This document shows, piece after piece, positions 8,581 to 17,006 of a stretch of 64,000 bases of DNA; the first letter of the stretch is position 1, and every line of letters begins with the position of its first letter. The notes beneath the pieces were generated by a model. The model had not been told where the DNA came from. It saw nothing but the letters and a program-made list of their open reading frames with translations, and did no database searches. Source of the DNA: Actinomadura sp. 6K520 (GTDB lineage Bacteria; Actinomycetota; Actinomycetes; Streptosporangiales; Streptosporangiaceae); assembly GCF_004349245.1 (NCBI RefSeq), contig NZ_SMLC01000003.1, forward strand, positions 79,080 to 143,079. Direction: 5' to 3'. The translations under genes and the position numbers were made by a program.

Positions 8581-9456
8581 GCGGTGGCCGCCCGGGCGGC
8601 TGAGCCAGGTCAGCACGTCCGGAAGGACGTTGAACGCCCCGAAGTGGGCGGAGCCGGACTGGACGACGACGGTCGAGGTCGGGATCCGGTCGGCCAGCCA
8701 CCGGGAGTGCCCGGCGGGGGAGAAGGTGTCGTTCGCGCCGTGCCACAGCATCGTCGGGACGACGATGTCGCCGAGTTCGAACCCCCACGGCGCGCAGAAG
8801 GCGAGCAGGTCGTCGATCCAGCCGTCGGCGGACGTGCGGAACGCCTCCGCGAACGTCTCCAGCAGCATCCTGCGCATTCCCGCCTCCAGCACCACGCGGC
8901 GGTCCGACTGGGTGAGTCCGTCGTACAGGTTCGCGACGTGCTGCGCCGGGTCCGCGCGGATCCGGTCGGCGATCGAGCGCAGCCTGGCGGCCACGAGCGG
9001 CCCCTGGCCGCGGACGGCCATGTACTCCCTGGTGTTGGACGGCGCCATGCCCGCGAACCAGTCCAGACCCTCTGCCTGCGCCGGCGCGAGCCCGACGAGA
9101 GCCGCGGCGCGGGTCGCCCGGCCAGGGAGCAGCGCCGCGCATGCGAGGGCGTGCGGGGCGCCGCCGGAGCGGCCGAGGACGGCGAATTTCTCCAGCTCCA
9201 GGACATCGGCGAGCAGCCCCACGTCGGCTGCGACATCGGCGACGACGCGTCCGCTCATCCGGTCCGACCGGCCGTAGCCGGGCCGGTCGAAGGTGATGAG
9301 CCGGATCCCGAGCTGGTACAGGGCCATGGGCCGTGGAAGGGGACCGATCCTGCTGCCGGGCGTGCCGTGCAGCAGAAAGACCGGAAATCCGGTCGGGACC
9401 CCCCATTCCTCAACGGCGAGCTCTCGTCCGTCCGCAGCGTAAACGACCCTCGTCAA
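8566..9456 (-). CDS. Alpha/beta hydrolase
   Basis: A 296-residue alpha/beta-hydrolase-fold protein. FLLHGTPGSR is the oxyanion-hole region, GRSGGAPHAL holds the nucleophile in a GxSxG elbow (here GRSGG), WHGANDTFSP carries the acid, and SAHFGAF near the C-terminus carries the histidine. The substrate is unknown. I chose the TTG at 9456 because GGAGG lies just upstream and a promoter (9504-9532) lies between it and the longer open start at 9525. It runs convergent to fxsT with a 15-bp overlap, so there is no shared operon with the RiPP cassette. Confidence 0.85.
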   Translation of the reverse strand: MTRVVYAADGRELAVEEWGVPTGFPVFLLHGTPGSRIGPLPRPMALYQLGIRLITFDRPGYGRSDRMSGRVVADVAADVGLLADVLELEKFAVLGRSGGAPHALACAALLPGRATRAAALVGLAPAQAEGLDWFAGMAPSNTREYMAVRGQGPLVAARLRSIADRIRADPAQHVANLYDGLTQSDRRVVLEAGMRRMLLETFAEAFRTSADGWIDDLLAFCAPWGFELGDIVVPTMLWHGANDTFSPAGHSRWLADRIPTSTVVVQSGSAHFGAFNVLPDVLTWLSRPGGHRSERL

Positions 9457-9503
9457 GATCGTCCTCCGTCCCCCGGGATTCGCCGAGAAAGCTCCCGTCC
9501 CGC

Positions 9504-9532
9504 TTCTAACCGAACTTCTCCACATACGTCAA
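9504..9532 (-). promoter_or_regulatory. Promoter for the alpha/beta hydrolase
   Basis: On the reverse strand TTGACG (9527-9532) and TTAGAA (9504-9509) are separated by 17 bp, a good housekeeping-sigma layout. It lies about 48 bp upstream of the TTG start at 9456. Confidence 0.55.
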
Positions 9533-9560
9533 CGGGGGTAAGGGCGTGCTGACGAAGCGT

Positions 9561-10217
9561 CTATTCATCAGTGCCGTCGGCGGCGTGGAGGCGGGCCAGG
9601 AGGAGCAGGGTCAGTTCCTCGATGAGGTCGTCGAGGGTGGCGTCGACCCAGCCGGCGTCCCAGTCGTGGAGCAGGCCGGTGATGCTGCCGGTGAAGGCGG
9701 CGGCGGCGATGCGGTAGTCGCGGTCGGCGATCTCGCCGCGGTGGGCGGCGGCGGCCGCCTCGGCGCAGATGAAGTCGAGCCAGCGGGCGCGGCGGGCGAG
9801 GCGCTGGCGCTCGATGCGGGGGCCGGCGCCGACGACCTCCACGAACGCGATGCGGATGCGGGCGCGGTCGGCGGTGATGCTCGCGGCGTAGGCGCGGAAG
9901 AGGTGGGCCGTGCGCTCGGCGAGGGGAAGACCCTCGACTTCCGGCAGGGCGGCGACCACGGCCTGCTCGGCGGTGTCGTTGACCTCCAGGTGGAGTTCGG
10001 CGAGGAGGTCTTCGAGGCCGGCGAACTCCTCGTAGAACTGGCGGGTGGACAGCCCGGCGGCCTCGCTGAGGGCCGCGACGGTGGTGCCGCGGTAGCCGGG
10101 GCCGCGGCCGAAGAGCTCCAGGCCCGCGTCGAGGAATCTGCGGCGGCGCTCGGCGCGCCGCTCGGTGGCCGATCTGCCGCCGTACCTGCCGGTCGGCGTT
10201 GCGCGCCTTCCTGCCAC
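9561..10217 (-). CDS. TetR/AcrR family transcriptional regulator
   Basis: A 218-residue repressor. The N-terminal third has the TetR helix-turn-helix: FLDAGLELFG, then TTVAALSEAAGLSTRQFYEEF. The rest is the variable ligand-binding domain with several alanine-rich helices. GTG start at 10217 with a GGAGGGA ribosome site. It diverges from the secreted beta-propeller gene. The 140-bp region between them holds an inverted repeat (10286-10299) that could be its operator, so it probably controls itself and that gene. Confidence 0.88.
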   Translation of the reverse strand: MAGRRATPTGRYGGRSATERRAERRRRFLDAGLELFGRGPGYRGTTVAALSEAAGLSTRQFYEEFAGLEDLLAELHLEVNDTAEQAVVAALPEVEGLPLAERTAHLFRAYAASITADRARIRIAFVEVVGAGPRIERQRLARRARWLDFICAEAAAAAHRGEIADRDYRIAAAAFTGSITGLLHDWDAGWVDATLDDLIEELTLLLLARLHAADGTDE

Positions 10218-10285
10218 GTCGCTCCCTCCGCGCCCTGGAACGGCATTTTCCCGCGAATGGGCCTTGTGTCGAGCGGCCTCTTGTC

Positions 10286-10299
10286 TTACCGTCCAGTAA
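10286..10299. promoter_or_regulatory. Inverted repeat, candidate TetR operator
   Basis: TTAC-CGTCCA-GTAA lies midway between the divergent TetR and beta-propeller genes. TTGTCT at 10281-10286 could be an overlapping -35 element. Site and regulator are linked only by position. Confidence 0.4.
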
Positions 10300-10357
10300 C
10301 CAAGTCAGAATACGGCCGTTTTCAGACTGGAGACCACCCCCCACTCAGGAGGTACTC

Positions 10358-11569
10358 ATGCCCTCCCTCAGTCTCCGGAGACCCGCCGCGCTGCTCGTGT
10401 GCGCCCTGCTGACGGCGGTGACGGCGCTGGCCGGCGCCGTCCCCAGGGCGGATGCGGTGCAACTGCGGGACGTGATGGCCGTCGGCAACGGCCAGGGCGG
10501 CACCGTCAGCTTCATCGACACCGCCACCTACGAGAACCTCGGCTCGCTCAACGTCGTCCCGGACCTGCAGGAACGACTGGACGCGATGAACCCGGTCGAG
10601 CGCATCGGCTACGAGGTCGTCAACAACATCCAGGGCTACCGCAAGCTCGTCGACGACATCGCGGTCTCCCCGGACGGCACGACCATCTACGTCTCGCGGG
10701 GCGTGCTGTCGGACGCCGTCGCGTTCGACATCGCGAGCAAGCGGATGCTGTGGCGGCGCAAGACCGAGGGGTTCAAGGCCGACCACGCGGCGCTGTCCCC
10801 GGACGGGACGAGGTTCGTCGTCAGCGCCACCACGGCGAGCAAGGCCGAGGTCATCGACACCGCGACCGGGCAACTGGTGTCGACCTTCGCCACCGGCAGC
10901 TACCCGCACGCCAACGACTACTCGCCCGACGGGACGACCCTCTACAACTCCAGCATCGGCATCACCTCGCTGCCGAAGGCCCTCAACGGGCTGAAGGGGG
11001 CGAGGTCGGTCACCGCGGTGGACGCGAACACCTACCGGCACCTGCGCACCTACCAGTTCGAGTACGGGATCCGCCCCGCGGTCTTCACGCGCGACAACAA
11101 GACGATGTACGCGCAGCTCTCCTACCTCAACGGGTTCGTCGAGTACGACCTCGCGGCCGGGAAGATCACGCGGACGGTGGAGATGCCGTTCAGCGAGCGG
11201 GGCGCGGCGCTGAAGCCCGACGACTACCCGCAGAACTCCGCCCACCACGGCATGGCCATGAACGCCGACGAGAGCAAGCTCTGCATGGCGGGGACGATCG
11301 ACGACTACGTCTCCATCGTGTCGCGGCCGGGGCTGGCCACGGACGGGACCGTCCACTACGAGCCCGGTGCGCTGCCGTACTGGACGCAGACCTCCCCGAA
11401 CGGGCACGACTGCTACGTCTCGCTCTCCGAGAAGAACCAGATCTCGGTGATCGACTACCGGACGGCCCGCGAGGTCGCGCGCATCGACGTCGGCGACTAC
11501 CCGCAGCGGGAGCGCGGCGCGAAGCTCACCCCGGAGGCCATCGGCTCACTGGACCCGTCCAACGGCTGA
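10358..11569 (+). CDS. Secreted YVTN-type beta-propeller protein
   Basis: A 403-residue exported protein. The N-terminus RRPAALLVCALLTAVTALAGAVPRADA is a signal peptide with a likely cleavage after ADA. The mature part repeats the SPDGT/FVVS and YDLAAGKI patterns of seven-bladed YVTN/lactonase-like propellers (for example ISPDGTTIYVS-like and LSPDGTRFVVS). No catalytic residues are obvious. An excellent AGGAGG ribosome site lies 7 bp before the ATG at 10358. It diverges from a TetR gene that probably regulates it. The function is unknown; such propellers often bind cell-wall or protein ligands or have lactonase-like activity. Confidence 0.82.
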   Translation: MPSLSLRRPAALLVCALLTAVTALAGAVPRADAVQLRDVMAVGNGQGGTVSFIDTATYENLGSLNVVPDLQERLDAMNPVERIGYEVVNNIQGYRKLVDDIAVSPDGTTIYVSRGVLSDAVAFDIASKRMLWRRKTEGFKADHAALSPDGTRFVVSATTASKAEVIDTATGQLVSTFATGSYPHANDYSPDGTTLYNSSIGITSLPKALNGLKGARSVTAVDANTYRHLRTYQFEYGIRPAVFTRDNKTMYAQLSYLNGFVEYDLAAGKITRTVEMPFSERGAALKPDDYPQNSAHHGMAMNADESKLCMAGTIDDYVSIVSRPGLATDGTVHYEPGALPYWTQTSPNGHDCYVSLSEKNQISVIDYRTAREVARIDVGDYPQRERGAKLTPEAIGSLDPSNG

Positions 11570-11624
11570 CCCCTCCCCGCGACCCGGCCTCGCGAACCGG
11601 CCCTCGCGAATCCGGCCACCGCGC

Positions 11625-11656
11625 GGCCCGCCGGCCTCCCACCCCACCGGCGGGCC
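11625..11656 (+). terminator. Hairpin terminator after the beta-propeller gene
   Basis: Ten-base-pair GC stem GGCCCGCCGG / CCGGCGGGCC with a 12-nt loop, 55 bp after the stop. There is no T-run, which is usual in this kind of genome. Confidence 0.5.
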
Positions 11657-11753
11657 CGCGGTGGCCTCCGCGTTCCGGCGCCCGGTGCGGCTGCGGCTCA
11701 GCCGCCTTCTGCTCGACCAGATCGGTTCCCGCCGGCACACCTAGTGTTCGCAG

Positions 11754-11767
11754 AATTGTTGACAATT
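11754..11767. promoter_or_regulatory. Operator-like palindrome in front of the ring-cleavage operon
   Basis: AATTGT-TG-ACAATT, a near-perfect palindrome 29 bp before the ATG at 11797. It contains TTGACA (11759-11764), a consensus -35 box, so a bound protein would block RNA polymerase. The core ATTGNNGACAAT recurs at 16042-16053 in front of the GntR gene. Confidence 0.65.
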
Positions 11768-11796
11768 TGGGCTACAAGGGCACACAGTGTGGTGCC

Positions 11797-12537
11797 ATGA
11801 GCGATACCGCCGCGCCCGGCCCCCTGCTCGTGATCAGCGCGCACGCCGGCGACTTCGTGTGGCGCGCCGCGGGCGCGATCGCCCTGGCCGCCGAGCGCGG
11901 CGACCGCGCGAAGGTGGTGTGCCTGAGCTACGGCGAGCGCGGCGAGTCCGCGAAGGCGTGGCGGGCGGGCAAGGGCCTGGCGGAGATCAAGGAGATCCGC
12001 AGGGGCGAGGCGGAGGCCGCGGCGGCCGAACTCGGCGCGGAGATCGAGTTCCTGGACGCCGGGGACTACCCGCTGGTCGAGTCGCGGCAGCTCGTGGACC
12101 GGCTCGTCCGCGTGTACCGGGACTTCGCGCCGGCGGTGGTGCTCACGCACACCCTCGCCGACCCCTACAACGGCGATCACCCGGCGGCGGCGCGGATGGC
12201 GCTGCAGGCGCGGGTGCTGGCGCAGGCCATCGGATACGACGCGCCCGGCGAGCCGCTCGGCGCGCCGCCGGTGTTCTTCTTCGAGCCGCACCAGCCGGAG
12301 CAGTGCGACTTCAAGCCCGACGTGCTGCTCGACATCACCCCGGTGTTCGAGCGCAAGCGCAGGGCCATGGAGTGCCTGCCCGCGCAGCAGCACATGTGGG
12401 ACTACTACACCGACCTGGCCAAGCGCCGGGGCGTGCAGCTCAAGCGCAACGCGGGCCCGAACCTGGGGCTGCCGCACGACACGATGGCCGAGGCGTACGT
12501 CCGGCTGTACCCGCAGACGACGGGGGTCCTGGCGTGA
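11797..12537 (+). CDS. PIG-L/LmbE family hydrolase, GalB-type 4-oxalomesaconate hydratase-like
   Basis: A 246-residue zinc-dependent PIG-L family protein. SAHAGDFVWRAAGAIAL near the N-terminus and NGDHPAAARMA around residue 125 supply the usual His/Asp metal ligands. Most PIG-L proteins deacetylate N-acetylglucosaminides, but in gallate degradation the GalB member hydrates 4-oxalomesaconate. The two genes that follow encode the flanking steps of that pathway, so GalB-like hydratase is the best reading. It is the first gene of a four-gene operon; the stop codon overlaps the next start as GTGA. Expression is probably governed by the palindrome at 11754-11767. Confidence 0.75.
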   Translation: MSDTAAPGPLLVISAHAGDFVWRAAGAIALAAERGDRAKVVCLSYGERGESAKAWRAGKGLAEIKEIRRGEAEAAAAELGAEIEFLDAGDYPLVESRQLVDRLVRVYRDFAPAVVLTHTLADPYNGDHPAAARMALQARVLAQAIGYDAPGEPLGAPPVFFFEPHQPEQCDFKPDVLLDITPVFERKRRAMECLPAQQHMWDYYTDLAKRRGVQLKRNAGPNLGLPHDTMAEAYVRLYPQTTGVLA

Positions 12538-13241
12538 GGACGGTCGTCGTCACGAACCCGCCGCGCGCCGACGCCGCGGCGGTGGACGCGCTGGCCGGGT
12601 TCGGCGTCGCGACCGTCCACGAGGCCATGGGGCGGACGGGCTTCCTCGGGCCGTCGATCCGCCCCGTGCACCTCGGTTCCCGCATCGGCGGGACGGCGGT
12701 GACCGTGCTGTCGTGGCCGGGCGACAACCTGATGATCCATGTCGCGGTCGAGCAGTGCCGGCCCGGCGACGTGCTGGTCGTGACGACCACGTCGCCGTCC
12801 ACCGACGGGATGTTCGGCGAGCTGTTCGCGACCGCGCTCCAGCACAGGGGCGTGCGCGGTCTCGTCATCGACGCCGGCGTCCGGGACGTGGCGGAGCTGC
12901 ACGCGATGGGCTTCCCGGTGTGGTCGGCGGCCGTGAGCGCGCAGGGGACGGTGAAGGCGACGCCCGGTTCGGTGAACGTGCCGGTGACGATCGGCGGGCG
13001 GACGATCCGGCCCGGCGACGCGATCCTCGCCGACGACGACGGGGTGCTGTGCGTCCCGCGCGGCGAGGTCGCGGGCGCGGTCGCCGCCGCGAAGGCGCGG
13101 GAGGAGAAGGAGACCGCGACCAGGGAGGCGTTCCGGCGCGGCGAGCTGGGCCTCGACCGCTACGGGCTGCGCGCCCGGCTGCCCGGGATGGGCATCGAGT
13201 ACGTCGACTACGCCGAGTACGCGGGGTCCGAAGAGCCGTGA
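12534..13241 (+). CDS. RraA-fold 4-carboxy-4-hydroxy-2-oxoadipate aldolase/oxaloacetate decarboxylase
   Basis: A 235-residue RraA-like protein. Features of the class II pyruvate aldolases are present: GTAVTV, the DNLMIHVAVEQCRPGDVLVV segment, GELFATALQHRG and VIDAGVRD, whose Asp/Arg bind metal and pyruvate. Family members LigK/GalC/ProA split 4-carboxy-4-hydroxy-2-oxoadipate into pyruvate and oxaloacetate using a divalent metal. The GTG start overlaps the preceding stop, and the TGA stop overlaps the next GTG, so the genes are translationally coupled. The neighbours fit the lower protocatechuate 4,5-cleavage or gallate route. Confidence 0.82.
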   Translation: MRTVVVTNPPRADAAAVDALAGFGVATVHEAMGRTGFLGPSIRPVHLGSRIGGTAVTVLSWPGDNLMIHVAVEQCRPGDVLVVTTTSPSTDGMFGELFATALQHRGVRGLVIDAGVRDVAELHAMGFPVWSAAVSAQGTVKATPGSVNVPVTIGGRTIRPGDAILADDDGVLCVPRGEVAGAVAAAKAREEKETATREAFRRGELGLDRYGLRARLPGMGIEYVDYAEYAGSEEP

Positions 13242-14290
13242 GCACCGGTGTGCGCTGCATGCTGATGCGCGGCGGCACGTCCAAGGGCGCCTACCTCCTG
13301 GCCGGGGACCTGCCGTCCGACCCCGGCGAGCGGGACGACCTGCTGCTGCGCGCCATGGGCACCCCCGACCCCCGCCAGATCGACGGGATCGGCGGCGCGC
13401 ACCCGCTCACCAGCAAGGTCGCGGTCGTGTCCCGCTCGGCCGACCCGGACGCCGACGTCGACTACCTGTTCCTCCAGCTCGGCGTGGCGGAGCCGACGGT
13501 GTCCGACCGGCAGAACTGCGGGAACCTGCTCGCCGGAGTCGGGCCGTTCGCCGTCGAGCGCGGGCTGGTCGAGGCGGGCGGCGAGCGGACGAGCGTCCGC
13601 ATCCGCATGGTCAACTCCGGAAGCGTCGCGACCGCGACGTTCCCGACGCCGGGCGGCGCCGTCCGCTACGCCGGGGACACCGCGATCTCCGGGGTGCCGG
13701 GGACCGCCGCCCCGGTCGTCCTGGACTTCGCGGAGACGGAAGGATCGGCCTGCGGGGCGCTGCTTCCCACCGGCCGTCTCCGCGACCTGATCGACGGCGT
13801 CGAGGTGACCTGCGTCGACAACGGGATGCCGGTGGTGGTCGCCGCCGCGGCCGACCTCGGCGTCACCGGGTACGAGGGCCCGGACGAGCTGGGCGCGCTG
13901 GGCGACCGCGTCCAGGAGCTGCGGCTCCGGGCCGGCGAGCTGATGGGGCTCGGCGACGTCACCGCGGCCTCGGTGCCGAAGACCACCCTCGTCGCGCCGC
14001 CCCGCGACGGCGGGACGATCTGCACCCGCACGTTCATCCCGGTGCGCGTGCACACCTCGATCGGGGTGCTCGGCGCCGTCAGCGTCGCCACCGCCGTGCT
14101 GCTCGACGGCGCGGTCGGCCACGACCTCGCCGAGCTCCCGCCGCCGGGCGCCCCCCTGGGCATCGAGCACCCGACCGGGCGCCTGGACGTGGCGGTCGAG
14201 CTGGACGGCACGGCCGTCCGGCGCGCCGGCGTCGTCCGGACGGCCCGCAAGCTCTTCGACGGAACAGTCTTCCCCCGGAGCGGACCATGA
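13238..14290 (+). CDS. PrpF family protein, 4-oxalomesaconate tautomerase-like
   Basis: A 350-residue PrpF-superfamily isomerase. The opening CMLMRGGTSKGAYLL and the DRQNCGNLLAGVGPFA segment are hallmark motifs; C4-type catalytic cysteines are visible in both. PrpF members isomerise aconitate-like acids. The GalD/LigU type interconverts 4-oxalomesaconate tautomers, which fits the genes on either side. It starts at a GTG overlapping the aldolase stop and ends overlapping the dioxygenase ATG. The exact double-bond isomer used cannot be told from sequence. Confidence 0.82.
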   Translation: MSTGVRCMLMRGGTSKGAYLLAGDLPSDPGERDDLLLRAMGTPDPRQIDGIGGAHPLTSKVAVVSRSADPDADVDYLFLQLGVAEPTVSDRQNCGNLLAGVGPFAVERGLVEAGGERTSVRIRMVNSGSVATATFPTPGGAVRYAGDTAISGVPGTAAPVVLDFAETEGSACGALLPTGRLRDLIDGVEVTCVDNGMPVVVAAAADLGVTGYEGPDELGALGDRVQELRLRAGELMGLGDVTAASVPKTTLVAPPRDGGTICTRTFIPVRVHTSIGVLGAVSVATAVLLDGAVGHDLAELPPPGAPLGIEHPTGRLDVAVELDGTAVRRAGVVRTARKLFDGTVFPRSGP

Positions 14291-15234
14291 CCATCAAGCA
14301 CGAGATCGCGCACGTCGGCCACGTCGAGCTGCTGACGCCCGAGCCGGAGAAGAGCCTGTGGTTCTTCACCCGCGTCATGGGCCTCACCGAGAACGGCGCC
14401 GAGGGCGACTCGGTGTACCTGCGGACCTGGGACGACTACGAGCACCACACCCTCAAGCTGACCGCGCACAGCACGTCCGGCATCCGGCGGACCGGGCTGC
14501 GCGCGTCGTCGCAGGAGGCGCTCGACCGCCGCGTCAGGGCGATCGAGGACGCGGGCCTCGGCATCGGCTGGCGCGACGGCGACCCGGGCATCGGCCCGAC
14601 CTACGTGTTCCGCGACCCGGACGGCCACGAGCTGGAGATCTACTGGGAGTCGGAGTGGTACGAGGCGCCGCCGGACCTGGCGCCGTCGCTGAAGAACCAG
14701 GCGCAGGCGTACCCCGCGAGGGGCGTGTGCGTCCGCCGCCTCGACCACGTCAACTTCCTGGCCGCCGAGGTCGAGCCGAGCACCGAGTTCCTGCGGGACG
14801 TGCTGGGCGGCCACCCCACCGAGCAGATCCGCCTGGACGACGGCACGATCGCCGGGCGCTGGGTCACCTTCACCAACAAGTCCTACGACCTCGTCTACAC
14901 GCGCGACTGGACGCGCAGCAGCGGCCGCCTGCACCACATCGCGTTCGCGACCGACACCCGCGAGGACATCCTCCGCGCCGCCGACATCTTCCTCGACCAC
15001 GGCGTCTTCATCGAGACGGGACCGCACAAGCACGCCATCCAGCAGACGTTCTTCCTCTACGTCTACGAGCCGGGCGGCAACCGCGTCGAGCTGTGCAACG
15101 CGAGCGCCCGCCTGGTTCTCGCCCCCGACTGGAAGACCATCACCTGGACGGAGGCGGAGCGCGCGAAGGGCCAGGCATGGGGCCTGAAGACCATCGAGTC
15201 CTTCCACACCCACGGCACACCCCCCGTCAGCTAG
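14287..15234 (+). CDS. Extradiol (catechol 2,3-) dioxygenase, VOC superfamily
   Basis: A 315-residue two-module VOC protein. The C-terminal module has the three iron ligands: His in RLDHVNFL, His in RLHHIAFA and Glu in GGNRVELCN. The tail GLKTIESFHTHGTPPV is typical of type I catechol 2,3-dioxygenases. It would open an aromatic diol next to the hydroxyls using O2 and Fe(II). The other genes in the operon act on carboxylated muconate products, so a carboxylated diol is the likely substrate, but a type I VOC enzyme for that ring is unusual because LigAB-type enzymes are the classic ones. The gene ends 8 bp inside the convergent dehydrogenase. Confidence 0.85.
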   Translation: MTIKHEIAHVGHVELLTPEPEKSLWFFTRVMGLTENGAEGDSVYLRTWDDYEHHTLKLTAHSTSGIRRTGLRASSQEALDRRVRAIEDAGLGIGWRDGDPGIGPTYVFRDPDGHELEIYWESEWYEAPPDLAPSLKNQAQAYPARGVCVRRLDHVNFLAAEVEPSTEFLRDVLGGHPTEQIRLDDGTIAGRWVTFTNKSYDLVYTRDWTRSSGRLHHIAFATDTREDILRAADIFLDHGVFIETGPHKHAIQQTFFLYVYEPGGNRVELCNASARLVLAPDWKTITWTEAERAKGQAWGLKTIESFHTHGTPPVS

Positions 15235-15988
15235 AGAGGCGCTCCAGGAGGTCGCGGCTGGCGGTGGACATCGTGGGCGGGACGCCCAGCTCGTCCAGCA
15301 TGGCCGCCGCGGCCTCCATCTCCGCGGCGCGGCGGACGGCATGCCGGTAGGTCCCGGTGACGAGCCGCTCCACGGTGGCGTCCCCGGCGGCCGCCAGCTC
15401 GTCGACGATGTTCTGCCGGAGCCAGTCCTCGCAGCCGGCCGCACGTGCCGCTTCCAGCGCCTCGACGACCGACCCGGCCAGGCCCTTGAAGAAGACGCTG
15501 CGGAGCAGCTTGCGGCCCGCGGCCTCCCCGGCCGCCGCGTCCATCACCTCGACGGACGCGCCGAGCGGCCCGAGCAGGGCGCGGACGTCCCCGGCGCCGT
15601 CGCCGCAGGCCAGCATCGGCGTGCGCAGCCCGCGCCCCGGCACCGGAGCCATGATCGCGACATCGGCGAACCGGACCCCGGCCGCTCTCGCGGCGGCGTC
15701 GAGCTCGCGCTTCAGCCCGGGCGACGCGGTGTTCAGGTCGGCCCAGACGACCCCGGCGCCGGCCGCGCCGACGCCCGCCCTGAGCGCCGCCGGGGCGTCA
15801 TGGGAGCTGTTGACGCTCAGCACCAGATCGGCCCCGGCGACGGCCTCGGCCTCGCTCCCGGCCGCCGTCATCCCGCCCGGCGCGGGCACCGCCGGGTCGT
15901 AGCCGCGCACCACCGCCCCGGCCGCGACGAGATCGCCGCCGATCGCGCCGCCCGCCTCGCCGAGCCCCAGGACCGCGATGGTCGGCAT
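15227..15988 (-). CDS. NAD(P)-dependent oxidoreductase, 6-phosphogluconate dehydrogenase-like (DUF1932)
   Basis: A 253-residue protein. The N-terminus IAVLGLGEAGGAIGGDLVAAG is a Rossmann GxGxxG site, and VNSSHDAP continues the beta-hydroxyacid dehydrogenase pattern. The C-terminal half matches the DUF1932 helical domain, including a KLLRSVFFKGL lysine helix. It lies convergent to the ring-cleavage operon and divergent from the GntR gene, so it is probably part of the same regulon and may oxidise or reduce a hydroxyacid intermediate. GAGGAGGACAAG gives a strong ribosome site. The substrate is unknown. Confidence 0.75.
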   Translation of the reverse strand: MPTIAVLGLGEAGGAIGGDLVAAGAVVRGYDPAVPAPGGMTAAGSEAEAVAGADLVLSVNSSHDAPAALRAGVGAAGAGVVWADLNTASPGLKRELDAAARAAGVRFADVAIMAPVPGRGLRTPMLACGDGAGDVRALLGPLGASVEVMDAAAGEAAGRKLLRSVFFKGLAGSVVEALEAARAAGCEDWLRQNIVDELAAAGDATVERLVTGTYRHAVRRAAEMEAAAAMLDELGVPPTMSTASRDLLERLSS

Positions 15989-16041
15989 ACTTGTCCTCCT
16001 CGGAGCCGCCGCTGCCTGAGCTACCTTAGATGAGCGACAAA

Positions 16042-16053
16042 ATTGGCGACAAT
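16042..16053. promoter_or_regulatory. Operator-like site before the GntR gene
   Basis: ATTG-GCGA-CAAT, sharing the core ATTGNNGACAAT with the site at 11754-11767. A TACCTT -10-like hexamer lies at 16022-16027, so the site would sit just downstream of the transcription start, as expected for autorepression. Confidence 0.55.
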
Positions 16054-16065
16054 CTCGGAGCGGCT

Positions 16066-16698
16066 GTGCGCGACGTGGCGGAGGGGATCCGCGAGGCGAT
16101 CCTCAGCGGCGAGTTCGTGCCGAACCAGCGGCTGATCGAGGCCGATCTGTCCGAGCAGTTCGCCGCGAGCCGCGCCAGCGTCCGCGCGGCGCTGCTCGAA
16201 CTGGCCAACGAGGGGCTGATCGAGCGCGTCCAGAACCGCGGCGCCCGCGTCCGTGCGGTCTCCCTCGCCGAGGCCGTGGAGATCACCGAGGTCCGCATGG
16301 TGATCGAGGGGCTGTGCGCCGCGAAGGCCGCCGAGCGCGTCACCGAGCGGGAGGCCGCCGGCCTGCGGGCGATCGGCGCGGAGATGGGCGACGCCGTCTC
16401 GTCCGGCGACGTACTCGGCTACTCCCGGCTGAACGAGCGGCTGCACCGCCGCGTCCGCGAGATCAGCGGCCAGCGGACGGCCGCCGAGGTCCTGGAGCGG
16501 CTGCGCGCCCAGAACGTCCGGCACCAGTTCCGGCTCGCCATGCACCCGGGCCGCCCGCAGGAATCCCTCCCGCAGCACCTGGAGATCATCGAGGCGGTCT
16601 GCGCCCGCGACCCGGCGGCGGCCGAACGCGCCGCCCGGACCCACCTGCGCAGCGTCATCGAGACACTCGCCGAGATCGACCGCCGCCGCACTCCCTAG
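16066..16698 (+). CDS. GntR family (FadR subfamily, FCD domain) regulator
   Basis: About 210 residues. It has a winged helix ([39 protein letters not shown], residues 8-46 from this start) and an all-helical FCD ligand domain whose metal-binding histidines include those in [10 protein letters not shown] and [11 protein letters not shown] regulators usually sense organic acids. It is divergent from the dehydrogenase and close to the ring-cleavage operon, so it probably controls both. I prefer the GTG at 16066 because GGAG precedes it at good spacing; a longer start at ATG 16030 has no ribosome site and would place the operator inside the coding region. Confidence 0.82.
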   Translation: MRDVAEGIREAILSGEFVPNQRLIEADLSEQFAASRASVRAALLELANEGLIERVQNRGARVRAVSLAEAVEITEVRMVIEGLCAAKAAERVTEREAAGLRAIGAEMGDAVSSGDVLGYSRLNERLHRRVREISGQRTAAEVLERLRAQNVRHQFRLAMHPGRPQESLPQHLEIIEAVCARDPAAAERAARTHLRSVIETLAEIDRRRTP

Positions 16699-16828
16699 GG
16701 ACGGCCGCCCCCGCCTCCGGCCCGAAAAGCCTTCGCTCTCGCGTGTCCGCCGCCGTTACCGTCTCCCGTGCCGTGAAGGGACGATCTTGTCCGGCGGCGG
16801 TCGTCATCGAGAGAACGGGAGGATTCCG

Positions 16829-16975
<147 letters not shown>

Positions 16976-16978
<3 letters not shown>

Positions 16979-17006
16979 CCGGGGCCGCGTAACACGGCCC
17001 CGGTCA
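16976..17006. terminator. Bidirectional hairpin terminator
   Basis: A perfect 12-bp stem TGACCGGGGCCG / CGGCCCCGGTCA with a 7-nt loop. It contains the stop codons of both convergent genes (the EF-G remnant and the LysR gene). Confidence 0.7.

Noticed and set aside
9456..9525. Longer start for the alpha/beta hydrolase
   Set aside because: A promoter lies within this segment and the residues do not look like the family; TTG 9456 with GGAGG is better.
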